From Corynebacterium uterequi (GTDB taxonomy: Bacteria > Actinomycetota > Actinomycetes > Mycobacteriales > Mycobacteriaceae): 64,000 nucleotides of DNA. Below, piece by piece: positions 37,747-45,876 of the stretch; the stretch's first letter is position 1; each line of letters starts with the position of its first letter. Below the pieces are notes generated by a model that was not told the origin of the DNA, did not search any database, and was given only the letters and a program-made list of their open reading frames with translations. The DNA lies in NCBI RefSeq assembly GCF_001021065.1, contig NZ_CP011546.1, positions 2,355,438 to 2,419,437 on the forward strand, written 5' to 3'. The translations under genes were made by a program, and so were the position numbers.

Positions 37747-38589
37747 ATGTCCGACCGTTACCGCCGCCTCTTCGCCCGGCTCGACGCCGCCGGCGAGGGC
37801 GCCTTCGTCCCCTTCGTCATGCTCGCCGACCCGAGCGTGGAGGAGTCCTTCGAGATCATCTCCACCATCGTCGACGCCGGGGCCGACGCCCTGGAGCTCG
37901 GCGTGCCTTTTAGCGACCCCATCGCCGACGGCCCCACCATCCAGCGTTCCCACATCCGGGCCCTTGACGGCGGCGCGACGGTGAGCGCCTGCCTGGAACT
38001 CATCTCCCGGATCCGTCAGGCCTACCCGGATCTGCCCATCGGGATGCTCATCTACTCCAACGTGGCCTACGTCCGCGGGGTGGAGAAGTTCTACCGGGAG
38101 TTCGCCGAGGCCGGCGCGGACTCCATCCTCCTGCCCGACGTCCCGGTCCGCGAGGGCCAGGTCTACGCCGAGGCCGCCGAGGCCGCCGGCATCGATCCCA
38201 TCTTCATCGCCCCGGCACAGGCCGGCGAGGACACGCTGCGCGGCGTGGCGACGCGCTCTCGTGGCTACATCTACGCCATCTCCCGCGACGGGGTGACCGG
38301 CACCGAACGCTCCTCGCAGACCACGGGCCTGTCCGAGGTGGTAGCCAACGTCACCCGCTTCGACGGCGCTCCGGTGCTGCTCGGCTTCGGCATCTCCGCC
38401 CCGGAGCACGTGCGTGACGCGATCGACGCCGGCGCGGCCGGCGCCATCACCGGCTCGGCGATCACCGCCATCATCTCCGCGCACACGGAAGGCGAGCACC
38501 CGAACCCCGGACGGGTCACGGACATGGCGGCGCTCAAGGCTCAGCTGCGCGCCTTCGTAGCAGACATGAAGGCCGCGACCATCCGCTAG
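37747..38589 (+). CDS. trpA: Tryptophan synthase alpha chain
   Basis: 280-aa TIM-barrel subunit releasing indole from indole-3-glycerol phosphate. FVMLADPSVEESFEI and LELGVPFSDPIADGPTIQRSH contain the catalytic Glu and Asp; LLPDVPVREG, GYIYAISRDGVTG and LLGFGISAPEHV (phosphate site) complete it. Last gene of the operon. No clear intrinsic terminator follows; a GC-rich tandem repeat does. Confidence 0.96.
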   Translation: MSDRYRRLFARLDAAGEGAFVPFVMLADPSVEESFEIISTIVDAGADALELGVPFSDPIADGPTIQRSHIRALDGGATVSACLELISRIRQAYPDLPIGMLIYSNVAYVRGVEKFYREFAEAGADSILLPDVPVREGQVYAEAAEAAGIDPIFIAPAQAGEDTLRGVATRSRGYIYAISRDGVTGTERSSQTTGLSEVVANVTRFDGAPVLLGFGISAPEHVRDAIDAGAAGAITGSAITAIISAHTEGEHPNPGRVTDMAALKAQLRAFVADMKAATIR

Positions 38590-38605
38590 GTCCACACCCC
38601 GCGGT

Positions 38606-38709
38606 AGCCGTGACAGGGAGCCGCCCCGAGGGAGCCGTGACGGGAGCCGGCCCCCAGCCGGACGCCGCCAGCCGGACACCCCCAGCCGGCGCCCGCCAGC
38701 CGGCCCGGG
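38606..38709. repeat. GC-rich tandem repeats with exact 14-bp period
   Basis: CCAGCCGG recurs at 38654, 38668, 38682 and 38696, exactly 14 bp apart, giving four imperfect 14-bp units; before it AGCCGTGAC occurs twice (38606, 38633). The block fills the gap between trpA and the Rieske gene and may influence transcript end or copy-number variation; no coding sense was found. Confidence 0.75.
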
Positions 38710-38738
38710 GGACTGGCTGCTCAGGCATACTCATAGGC

Positions 38739-39119
38739 ATGACCATTGAGATGCCCACCTGTTCCCGCCGCCTCTTCCTGCTCGGCTCCGCCACCACGGT
38801 GGCGGGGGCCTTTCTCGCCGCCTGTGGTGAGGCACCCACGGCGGAGGTCGCGGCGGCCGAGGTTCCCGTCGGCTCCGCCATCTTCGTCGACGACTTCATC
38901 ATCGCCCAGCCCACCGCCGGCACCTTCGTCGCCTACTCGCGCACGTGCCCGCATCAGAACGCGCAGATCGACGGCATCAACGGCGATACCGTGTCGTGTT
39001 CCAATCACGACTCGGTCTTTGCCCTCGCCGACGGCGCCGTCCTGGAGGGCCTCGCCCGGGATCCGTTGACCCCCGCGGAGACCACCGTGACAGGCGACGT
39101 CGTCACCGCCACGCTATAG
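38739..39119 (+). CDS. Rieske [2Fe-2S] domain lipoprotein
   Basis: 126-aa protein. Both Rieske cluster motifs are present: CPHQNAQI (C-x-H) and CSNHDSVF (C-x-x-H), about 16 residues apart. The N-terminus has a twin-arginine-like CSRRLFLLGS and a lipobox LAAC (Cys30), so it is probably a Tat-exported, membrane-anchored small iron-sulfur protein. The ATG at 38739 lies just before the signal; the longer frame reads through the repeat block. Its redox partner is not evident nearby. Confidence 0.87.
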   Translation: MTIEMPTCSRRLFLLGSATTVAGAFLAACGEAPTAEVAAAEVPVGSAIFVDDFIIAQPTAGTFVAYSRTCPHQNAQIDGINGDTVSCSNHDSVFALADGAVLEGLARDPLTPAETTVTGDVVTATL

Positions 39120-39125
39120 GCGTTG

Positions 39126-40232
39126 CTAGTGGGGGTCGAACCACGCCCCTCGCACGTAGGAACCGGGGTAGTCGATCTTTCGCCTTCCTAGTCCCAGCTC
39201 GTGCGCGGCTCGCAGCGGCCAGTGTGGATCCCTCAGCGCCTCCCGGCCGATGAGGATGGCGTCGGCCCGACCCTCGACGAGGATGGCCTCCGCCTGCTGC
39301 GGGGAGGTGATAAACCCGGCCGCGGAGGTGGGTACTCCGGCCTGCCGACGAACGGCGTCGGCGAAGCCCACCTGGTAGTTCGGCCCCGCGGGTACCTCGG
39401 CCGGCACTAGACCGCCACTGGAGACGGAGATGAGGTCGGCGCCGGCGTCTCGCACGAGCCGGGCGAGCGCGATCGTCTGGTCGAGATCCCACGACGGACG
39501 GTCATCCACCCAGTCCGTGGCCGACAGGCGCACGAGGACGGGAATGTCTTCACCGACGGCGGCGCGGACAGCCGTGACCACGAGCCGGATGAGTCGCGTG
39601 CGATTGTCGAAGGACCCACCCCAGGAGTCGGTGCGGGTGTTCGACAGCGGGGAGAGGAATTGGTGCAGCAGGTACCCGTGGGCGGCGTGGATTTCCACCG
39701 CGTCGAACCCGGCCTCGACGGCGCGCCGGGCGGCCGCCGCGAAGTGGTCGGGTAGGGCCCGGATCTCGTCGCGGTTGAGCTCCCGGGGTTCGTCGTATCC
39801 TTCCGCGGCGATGGGGGAGGGTGCGACGGTGGCCCACCCACCGGCGTCGACGGGGACGGTGGAGCTGTCGTAGCGCGGCTCGCCCGGAAGGGCCGGGACT
39901 GAGGAGGCCTTGCGCCCGGCGTGGTTGAGCTGGATGCTTATCCGGCTGCCCTGGGAGTGCGCGAAGTCGACGATTTCGGCGAGCGCGTCCCGCTGTGTGT
40001 CATTCCACAGGCCGAGGCACGCGGGGGAGATCCGGCCCTCGGGGACGACGCCGGTCGACTCGACGGTGATGAGCCCGAAGCGCCCGATGGCCCGGGCACC
40101 GTAGTGGACCCGGTGCCACGCCTCGGCGACGCCGTCGGCGGCCCGGCAGTGGTACTGGCACATCGGCGCCAGCCAGATCCGATTAGGCGCGGTCATGCCG
40201 CGTAGGGTGTAGGCCTCGTGCAGCTTGCTCAT
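39126..40232 (-). CDS. NADH:flavin oxidoreductase / Old Yellow Enzyme family (YqjM-like)
   Basis: 368-aa FMN-dependent ene-reductase TIM barrel. NRIWLAPMCQYHCRAADGVAEAWHRVHYGARA matches the YqjM class of OYE; ISIQLNHAGRK carries the FMN/substrate His and Asn region, DAVEIHAAHGYLLHQFLSPLSN the catalytic stretch, and ADAILIGREALRDPHWPLRAA the phosphate end. The ATG at 40232 (MSKLHEAYTLRG) is preferred. An open frame to 40286 only adds MFHVKH and more from parS site 3. Natural substrate unknown. Confidence 0.9.
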   Translation of the reverse strand: MSKLHEAYTLRGMTAPNRIWLAPMCQYHCRAADGVAEAWHRVHYGARAIGRFGLITVESTGVVPEGRISPACLGLWNDTQRDALAEIVDFAHSQGSRISIQLNHAGRKASSVPALPGEPRYDSSTVPVDAGGWATVAPSPIAAEGYDEPRELNRDEIRALPDHFAAAARRAVEAGFDAVEIHAAHGYLLHQFLSPLSNTRTDSWGGSFDNRTRLIRLVVTAVRAAVGEDIPVLVRLSATDWVDDRPSWDLDQTIALARLVRDAGADLISVSSGGLVPAEVPAGPNYQVGFADAVRRQAGVPTSAAGFITSPQQAEAILVEGRADAILIGREALRDPHWPLRAAHELGLGRRKIDYPGSYVRGAWFDPH

Positions 40233-40269
40233 AACACCGACGTTAGCGACGTCGCCTGGGCCAAGCCAG

Positions 40270-40285
40270 TGTTTCACGTGAAACA
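40270..40285. promoter_or_regulatory. parS site 3
   Basis: TGTTTCACGTGAAACA, perfect 16-bp parS, in the 98-bp divergent gap between the OYE gene and the symporter gene, about 1.15 kb from parS site 4. Confidence 0.9.
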
Positions 40286-40330
40286 TCGGCCGGAGCGTAC
40301 CCCCGAACGGCCGGGAATAGACTGTGGTTC

Positions 40331-41293
40331 ATGCTCGCACGACGCAGGAAGATTGACCCACTCATAGTGCTCATTATTGCGGCCGTCATCGTGGCGGTTA
40401 TCGCGCCGGCACGAGGCTGGTTCGCCGACGCCTTCGCCGTCGCCACGAACCTCGCCATCGCGGCGCTGTTCTTTCTCTACGGCGCCCGACTCTCCACCAA
40501 GGAGGCCATCAGCGGCCTCACGCACTGGCGGCTCCACCTCACGATCCTCGCCTTTACCTTTGCCGCCTACCCGCTCATCGTCCTCGGGCTTCGACCACTA
40601 ATCACCGCGATACTTAGCGACGAGCTCTATCGGGGAGTTCTCTTCCTCGCCCTCGTCCCTTCGACGGTGCAGTCCTCGGTCGCCTTTACCTCCATCGCGA
40701 AGGGGAACGTCGCCGGCGCCATCGTCGCCGCGTCGGCGTCCTCCCTCGTCGGCGTAGTGGCCACACCCTTGCTCGTCCTTGCCCTGATGTCCACCGGCGG
40801 CGGGGTGGCCATCGACGCCTCCGTCTTCGGCGACATCGCCCTGCTCCTTCTCCTTCCGTTCGTCCTCGGGCAACTGCTACGCCGGTGGGTAAAGGACTTC
40901 GCCGCCAACAAGGCGACGAAGGTCGTCGACCGCGGATCCATCACCATGGTGGTGTATTCGGCGTTCTCGGCGGGCGTCGTCGACGGCGTGTGGTCCCGGG
41001 TGAGCATCGGGGAGATCCTCACGCTCACCGTCGTGTCGACGGTGCTCGTCATCTTCATGCTGTGGCTGACTCGGTGGACTGCACAGCGCCTGGGCTTCAA
41101 CCGAGAGGACACCGTGGCCATCGAGTTCTGCGGCTCCAAGAAATCTCTCGCCACCGGGTTACCCATGGCGACGGTGATCTTCGGCGGCGCCTCCCTCGGC
41201 CTCCTCATTCTCCCGCTCATGGTGTACCACCAGATTCAGCTCATGATCTGCGCGTGGCTGGCGGCCCGCTACGGCCAGTCGGCCGCGGCCTAG
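40331..41293 (+). CDS. Bile acid:sodium symporter family protein
   Basis: 320-aa membrane protein with about ten hydrophobic segments. The FFLYGARLSTKEAISGL, ALVPSTVQSSVAFTSIAKGNVAGAIVAAS and EFCGSKKSLATGLPMATVIF blocks match the SBF-like/YfeH subgroup of the bile-acid symporter fold. Bacterial members move diverse organic anions; no substrate can be given. The ATG at 40331 gives family length; parS site 3 lies just upstream. Confidence 0.87.
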   Translation: MLARRRKIDPLIVLIIAAVIVAVIAPARGWFADAFAVATNLAIAALFFLYGARLSTKEAISGLTHWRLHLTILAFTFAAYPLIVLGLRPLITAILSDELYRGVLFLALVPSTVQSSVAFTSIAKGNVAGAIVAASASSLVGVVATPLLVLALMSTGGGVAIDASVFGDIALLLLLPFVLGQLLRRWVKDFAANKATKVVDRGSITMVVYSAFSAGVVDGVWSRVSIGEILTLTVVSTVLVIFMLWLTRWTAQRLGFNREDTVAIEFCGSKKSLATGLPMATVIFGGASLGLLILPLMVYHQIQLMICAWLAARYGQSAAA

Positions 41294-41312
41294 CGGCAGG
41301 CCCAGGCCAGAC

Positions 41313-41367
41313 GACCCGCCCCGGCCACGCGCCTCCGGCCCGGCCACCCGACCCGCCCCGGCCACGC
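41313..41367. repeat. 18-bp perfect direct repeat
   Basis: GACCCGCCCCGGCCACGC occurs at 41313-41330 and 41350-41367, 37 bp apart, in a GC-rich segment after the symporter stop. Intervening CGGCC-rich sequence is related to the unit, so it looks like a decayed tandem array. Confidence 0.75.
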
Positions 41368-41432
41368 ATTCCCAGTTCGGCCGCTTGCCTCCAACCCCGG
41401 GCCACTTGCCTGATCCCGGCGCGTGGGTGACG

Positions 41433-41750
41433 ATGTTTCACGTGAAACTCTTCGTTAAGACGACCCTGACCATCCCGGGCGCCGGCGCCGCCACCCACGT
41501 CGCCGAGTTGATCGAACGCGATGCCAGCAGCTGCACGATGCACCGCCTCCTGGAGCTCACCCCCGACGGAACCATCGTCGGCGCCTTCACCCAAGGCCGG
41601 ACCGCGGGGGAGACCATCGTCCCGGTCGACGTCGTCCCGCACCCGGACACCTACGACTCCTTCCCCGGCATGGCGGCCGAACGCGTCACCGAGGATCAGT
41701 TCGACGCCCTGTGGGAGCAGGCCCTCGCCCTGTATCCCGAACTGGCTTAG
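41433..41750 (+). CDS. Hypothetical protein starting within parS site 4
   Basis: 105-aa protein of unknown family. The ATG at 41433 begins MFHVKLFVKTTLTIPG, where codons 1-6 come from the parS site at 41434-41449. A start further upstream (41385) is possible but reads through GC-rich repeat sequence. The body is a soluble alpha/beta-like sequence (LLELTPDGTIVGAFTQGRTAGETIVPVDVVPHPDTY, then DQFDALWEQALALYPEL) with normal codon use, so it looks like a real gene. It is convergent with azlD, overlapping by 4 bp. Confidence 0.65.
   Translation: MFHVKLFVKTTLTIPGAGAATHVAELIERDASSCTMHRLLELTPDGTIVGAFTQGRTAGETIVPVDVVPHPDTYDSFPGMAAERVTEDQFDALWEQALALYPELA
41434..41449. promoter_or_regulatory. parS site 4, overlapping a start codon
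   Basis: TGTTTCACGTGAAACT matches parS except at the last base. It covers the start codon (from its second base) and first codons of the hypothetical gene at 41433, so ParB binding could affect that gene. Confidence 0.85.
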
Positions 41751-42088
41751 GCGAAAACGGCGTTGACGAGGACCATGTACGTCAGCGTCCCGACCAGAAT
41801 GGACACGGCCGCCCGACGCGCCCACAGGTGCACCCCCACGGTGACGGCCGCCGCAAGCAGGCCCGGCACGAGGCCGCCAGGGGAGTCCACCGCCCCGGCC
41901 AGGGTGTAGACCACGAGCACCGTCATCACGCCCACCGGCATCCAGCGCCCTAGTTGCGCGAAGAACCCGGAGGCGCCAAGCCGGCCGCGTAGCTCAAAAG
42001 GCACGGCGCGCAGCACGACGGTCACCACGCAGATAGGCAGCAGTACGGCGGCGACCATCCCCAGGGTTACTCCCTCTGGCAGGCCCAT
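41747..42088 (-). CDS. azlD: Branched-chain amino acid transport protein AzlD
   Basis: 113-aa small membrane protein with three to four hydrophobic segments, partner of AzlC in exporting branched-chain amino acids. VVTVVLRAVPFELRGRLGAS is the AzlD-family region after helix 1. It starts immediately after the azlC stop with no gap, as usual for this two-subunit exporter (BrnE-like subunit). Confidence 0.87.
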   Translation of the reverse strand: MGLPEGVTLGMVAAVLLPICVVTVVLRAVPFELRGRLGASGFFAQLGRWMPVGVMTVLVVYTLAGAVDSPGGLVPGLLAAAVTVGVHLWARRAAVSILVGTLTYMVLVNAVFA

Positions 42089-42835
42089 CTAGCGGCCACC
42101 TCCCAGCGGCGTGGTCAGCCAGGCGTCGAACCGCGGGCTGAGGAAGCGGAGAACGTGAATCCCAAAGTAGGCACTTAACGCAACGATGAGCAGATGCCCG
42201 GGCGCCACGACGGCGGCGAAGAGCCCGCATCCGAGGGCGATCACGGGAAGCGACAGGTCCCTCGAACTGAGGAAGGCGTCCAGTGCCAGGACCACGAACA
42301 GCGCCGTGAGCGCGAATTCTAACCCCGCCCACGGGATGTCCGCGAGCGAGCCTCCCAGCGCCCCGAGGATCCCGGAGCTCACCCATAGCGCCTGCGCCAC
42401 GGCGGTGATGGTGAGCAGGCGCATGGAGCTGACGGGGAGGCCGTCGTCGTCGAGGCCGTCAGCGCCGAAGCGGGCGGTGACCGCGTACACCTCGTCCGTG
42501 ATGGCGTACGTGGCGTAGGCGCGCGCCCAGCGTCGCCGGATCCGGTGCCGCGGGTACGTCAGGCCGTAGAACACGTGGCGGAAGTTGACGAGCAGCCCGG
42601 TGACTGCCGCCGTCACCCACGACGCGCCACCGGTGACCAGCCCCAGCGCCAGGTACTCCATGGATCCGGCGTAGATGATGATGGAGAAGATCGGCGCCCA
42701 CCACCACGCGAACCCCATCTGCACGACGAGTAGGCCGAAGGCCACGCCCAAGGGGATCAGTCCCAGTCCCACCGCCCACACGTCCCGCACTCCGCGGGCG
42801 GCCTCGCGCAGCGTGGTCGACGTCGCGCCCGCCAC
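42089..42835 (-). CDS. azlC: Branched-chain amino acid permease AzlC
   Basis: 248-aa permease with about seven hydrophobic segments. LGLIPLGVAFGLLVVQMGFAWWWAPIFSIIIYAGSMEYLALGL and LLVNFRHVFYGLTYP are the AzlC signatures. The GTG at 42835 is chosen because it overlaps the yqgE stop (TAGTG) and gives normal length; the open frame to 43012 runs inside yqgE. It works with AzlD as a large/small subunit exporter. Confidence 0.9.
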   Translation of the reverse strand: MAGATSTTLREAARGVRDVWAVGLGLIPLGVAFGLLVVQMGFAWWWAPIFSIIIYAGSMEYLALGLVTGGASWVTAAVTGLLVNFRHVFYGLTYPRHRIRRRWARAYATYAITDEVYAVTARFGADGLDDDGLPVSSMRLLTITAVAQALWVSSGILGALGGSLADIPWAGLEFALTALFVVLALDAFLSSRDLSLPVIALGCGLFAAVVAPGHLLIVALSAYFGIHVLRFLSPRFDAWLTTPLGGGR

Positions 42836-43440
42836 TAATTGAGCGAAGGGTCGACGGGATAGGTGGAAAACAGCGGCAGCGGCATGGGTTGGCGGCGCAG
42901 CACATCTCCCCACAGGTCGGCCCGTGCCGGCATGATGACGTCGCCGGGCAGGGCCGGGACGACGAACCAATCGCCGTTGTCGATCTCTGCGTCGAGCTGC
43001 CCGGGTGCCCATTCGCAGTAGCCGGCGAAGAGCCGGATCCCGTCCATGATCTCGGAGATGTGGGCGGAGTCGGCCCGCATGTCGATGTGCGCGAGGCGGT
43101 TAGCGAGCCGGTTGAGTACTGGCTCTTTAGCCATGTCCACCCCCAGCTTGGTGCGACCAACGCCCACGACGGCCTGCTGGTTGACGGGGCCGCCGATGTA
43201 TAACGCCTGCGGCTTGGCGACGGCGGGCAGCCACTCCGGCATGATGTTATAGATCGCGAGCTCGCTGCGCTGAGTGAGGTTCACGCCCACCGTCATTGCC
43301 TCGTTGTGCTCGATGATGAGCACCACGGCACGGGCAAAACGGTCATCGGGAATGTCCGGCGCGGCCACGAGGAGCTGGCCGGGTTCGGGTTCACCACGTT
43401 CTAGCGCCTTGAACAACCGATCGGCGAAGTAGTTGTGCAC
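42835..43440 (-). CDS. YqgE/AlgH family protein (UPF0301)
   Basis: 201-aa cytosolic protein. GQLLVAAPDIPDDRFARAVVLIIEHNEAMTVGVNLTQ and YIGGPVNQQAV are family signatures (DUF179). Biochemical role is unknown. It lies 31 bp after the CCA-adding enzyme gene on the same strand and is coupled to azlC. Confidence 0.92.
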   Translation of the reverse strand: MHNYFADRLFKALERGEPEPGQLLVAAPDIPDDRFARAVVLIIEHNEAMTVGVNLTQRSELAIYNIMPEWLPAVAKPQALYIGGPVNQQAVVGVGRTKLGVDMAKEPVLNRLANRLAHIDMRADSAHISEIMDGIRLFAGYCEWAPGQLDAEIDNGDWFVVPALPGDVIMPARADLWGDVLRRQPMPLPLFSTYPVDPSLN

Positions 43441-43471
43441 GTTTCCCTGACTCCTTCCGCTGAGCTTATGT

Positions 43472-44944
43472 TCACCTTAGGGGCGATGAGTGAGCTTCGC
43501 CATTCCACCACCGCGTCAGTTCCTCGATGGCTTCGTCACGTTCCAGCGGGCCGCGTTGCAGGCGCAGCTCCTTGAGGTAGGCCCACGCCCGCCCGACCTC
43601 TGGGCCGGGGGAGAGCCCGAGGATCTCCATGATCTCGTTGCCATCCAGGTCCGGGCGGACCCGCTGGAGGTCCTCCTTCGCGGCGATCTCGGCGATGCGC
43701 TCGTCGAGGTGATCGCAGGCGCGCTGCAGGCGTCGGGCCTTGCGCTGGTTGCGGGTGGTGCAGTCGGCCCGCACCAGTTTGCCCAGCCGCGGCAGCAGGT
43801 CTCCCGCGTCGGTGACGTAGCGTCGCACCGCGGAATCCGTCCATTGGCCTTCGCCGAAGCCGTAGAAGCGCATGTGCAGGTAGACCAGCTGGGAGACATC
43901 GCGGATGACGTTCTTCGGGTACTTCAGCGCCCGCAGGCGCCGGCGCACCTTCTTCGCGCCCACCACCTCGTGGTGGTGGAAGCTCACGCCCCCGTCGGGC
44001 TTGATCGCCTTGGTGTCCGGCTTGCCGCAGTCGTGGAGCAGGGCCGCCCAGCGCAGGATGAGGTCCGGGGAGTTGTCCTCGTCTTCCTGGTCGATGGCCT
44101 GCTGCAGCACGGTGAGGGAGTGGCGGTAGACGTCCTTGTGCTGCTGGTGTTCGTCTTCGGCCATCCGCATCGCCCCGACCTCGGGGAGGATATAGGTATC
44201 GAGGCCGGTGTCGACAAGGACCTCCACCCCCTTGACCGCGAAGCGGCCGCCGATGAGCTTGTCGAGCTCCGCCTGCACCCGCTCTGCGGTGATGCGCGTG
44301 ATCTCCTCGGCCATGGCCACCATGGCGTCGCGGACACGGGGGGCGAGCTCGAAGCCGAGCTGGGAGACGAAGCGCGCCGCGCGCAGCATCCGCAGCGGGT
44401 CGTCGTGGAAGGACTTCTCCGGGGCGGCGGGGGTATCGAGCACGCCCGCCATGAGGTCCTCGAAGCCGCCGACGAGGTCGCAGAACTGCGTCGTCATGGA
44501 GCCGTCGGCGACGCCGAGGCGCACCGCCATGGCGTTGACGGTGAAGTCGCGGCGCTCCACGTCCCCGGCGAGCGTGTCGCCGTAGGTGACGTCGGGGTTG
44601 CGGCTATCGCCGTCGTACTGATCGGCCCGGAAGGTGGTGATCTCGACCTGCTGGCCGTGGCGCTGTCCGGAGACGGTGCCGAAGGCGATGCCGGTGTCCC
44701 ACACCACCTCGGCCCAGTCGTTGAGGATGCGCAGCACCACGTCGGGGCGGGCGGAGGTGGTGAAGTCGAGGTCGTGACCCAGCCTGCCCAGCAGGGCGTC
44801 GCGCACGGAGCCACCCACGAGGTACAGCTCCTCCCCGGCGTCGTCGAACGCCCGCACTAGGTCGATGAGTATCGACTCCAGTGACTTAAGGGTGCGCTCG
44901 GCGCGCAGTAGTTGGGAGACCGCCTGCTCGTTGTGGGTATACAC
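43472..44944 (-). CDS. CCA tRNA nucleotidyltransferase
   Basis: 490-aa class II enzyme adding or repairing the CCA end of tRNA. The polymerase-beta-like head has LYLVGGSVRDALLGRLGHDLDFTTSA (about 42-67) with the DLD metal site; RRDFTVNAMAVRL is the nucleotide-recognition block; an HD domain follows (LLHDCGKPDTK). The GTG at 44944 is preferred, since the upstream extension lacks family similarity and overlaps the divergent NUDIX promoter. Poly(A) polymerase is the alternative, but the HD domain and actinobacterial context favour CCA addition. Confidence 0.92.
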   Translation of the reverse strand: MYTHNEQAVSQLLRAERTLKSLESILIDLVRAFDDAGEELYLVGGSVRDALLGRLGHDLDFTTSARPDVVLRILNDWAEVVWDTGIAFGTVSGQRHGQQVEITTFRADQYDGDSRNPDVTYGDTLAGDVERRDFTVNAMAVRLGVADGSMTTQFCDLVGGFEDLMAGVLDTPAAPEKSFHDDPLRMLRAARFVSQLGFELAPRVRDAMVAMAEEITRITAERVQAELDKLIGGRFAVKGVEVLVDTGLDTYILPEVGAMRMAEDEHQQHKDVYRHSLTVLQQAIDQEDEDNSPDLILRWAALLHDCGKPDTKAIKPDGGVSFHHHEVVGAKKVRRRLRALKYPKNVIRDVSQLVYLHMRFYGFGEGQWTDSAVRRYVTDAGDLLPRLGKLVRADCTTRNQRKARRLQRACDHLDERIAEIAAKEDLQRVRPDLDGNEIMEILGLSPGPEVGRAWAYLKELRLQRGPLERDEAIEELTRWWNGEAHSSPLR

Positions 44945-45015
44945 CCGGCATATCTTAGCGGGTAGGGGCGCGGCAGAATGGTCAGCATGGTGCGGTAGCG
45001 GATACCATTTAAGGA

Positions 45016-45876
45016 ATGACTGACAAGGAAGGCCAGGCCCCCCGCGAGGGCACAGGTTCGCCACGCCGGCGTCGACGTCGGCGCTCGCGTCGGCGTGCCC
45101 GGCCGGAGTCCTCCGGGGCGGCCTCAACGAACAGCGCCTCGAGGCACAGCGCCCCGGGCAGCTCGACGCCGACGGCCCAGGCCGGCGCCAGCGATCAGGC
45201 GGGCACGGGCGGCGGCACCGAACGCTCCGACGGTCGCAGTACCCACCAGGGGGCTTCCCGCTCGGGCAGGCGACGGTCCCGCTCGGGGGCTCGTCGGCGC
45301 GGCAGCCGGCGGGCGCCGAGCGCGGCTAAGCCCACCACGACCTCCCGGCGGTCGGCGCCTTCGGCGCCGCGGATGCCGACGAGTATCGAGACGTCGGCGG
45401 GTGGCCTCGTCGTCTCCGGGTTGCCCGAGGCTGTTCGGCCCGACGGCTCCGTGGACATGAGCCGCATCTACGTCGCCCTCATCGGGCGGCTCGACCGGCG
45501 TGGCCGGCTGCTGTGGTCCATGCCGAAGGGCCACGTGGAGCCCGGCGAGGACCGGCGCTGCACCGCCGAGCGCGAGGTGTGGGAGGAGACCGGCGTTCAC
45601 GGCGAGGTCATCGATGACCTGGGGGTGATTGATTATTGGTTCGTTTCCGACGGGGTGCGCATCCACAAGACGGTCCATCACCACCTGCTGCGGTATGTCG
45701 ACGGGATATTCAACGACGAGGACCCCGAGGTCACCGAGGTCGCGTGGATTCCCGTGAGTTCGCTCATCGAGCACCTGGCCTACGCCGACGAGCGGAAGCT
45801 GGCGCGGAAGGCGCACGATCGGCTGCCGGATTTGGCCCGGAAGGAAAAGGCCGAGGGGAGGGCCACCCCGCGATGA
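45016..45876 (+). CDS. NUDIX hydrolase with Arg-rich N-terminal extension
   Basis: 286-aa protein. Residues 1-130 are low-complexity and very basic ([13 protein letters not shown] and later [17 protein letters not shown]), suggesting nucleic-acid or membrane contact. The NUDIX domain (about 135-280) has a complete Nudix box, [29 protein letters not shown] (45004-45009) ends 6 bp before the ATG, so the mRNA may be leaderless. The TGA overlaps the ATG of the DUF6049 gene. This position, first in the murJ-sigM-trxB cluster, is conserved in mycolic-acid actinobacteria. Confidence 0.88.
   Translation: MTDKEGQAPREGTGSPRRRRRRRSRRRARPESSGAASTNSASRHSAPGSSTPTAQAGASDQAGTGGGTERSDGRSTHQGASRSGRRRSRSGARRRGSRRAPSAAKPTTTSRRSAPSAPRMPTSIETSAGGLVVSGLPEAVRPDGSVDMSRIYVALIGRLDRRGRLLWSMPKGHVEPGEDRRCTAEREVWEETGVHGEVIDDLGVIDYWFVSDGVRIHKTVHHHLLRYVDGIFNDEDPEVTEVAWIPVSSLIEHLAYADERKLARKAHDRLPDLARKEKAEGRATPR

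Noticed and set aside
40233..40286. N-terminal extension MFHVKHWLGPGDVANVGV of the OYE homologue
   Set aside because: Its first codons come from parS site 3; family N-terminus begins at MSKLHEAYTLRG.
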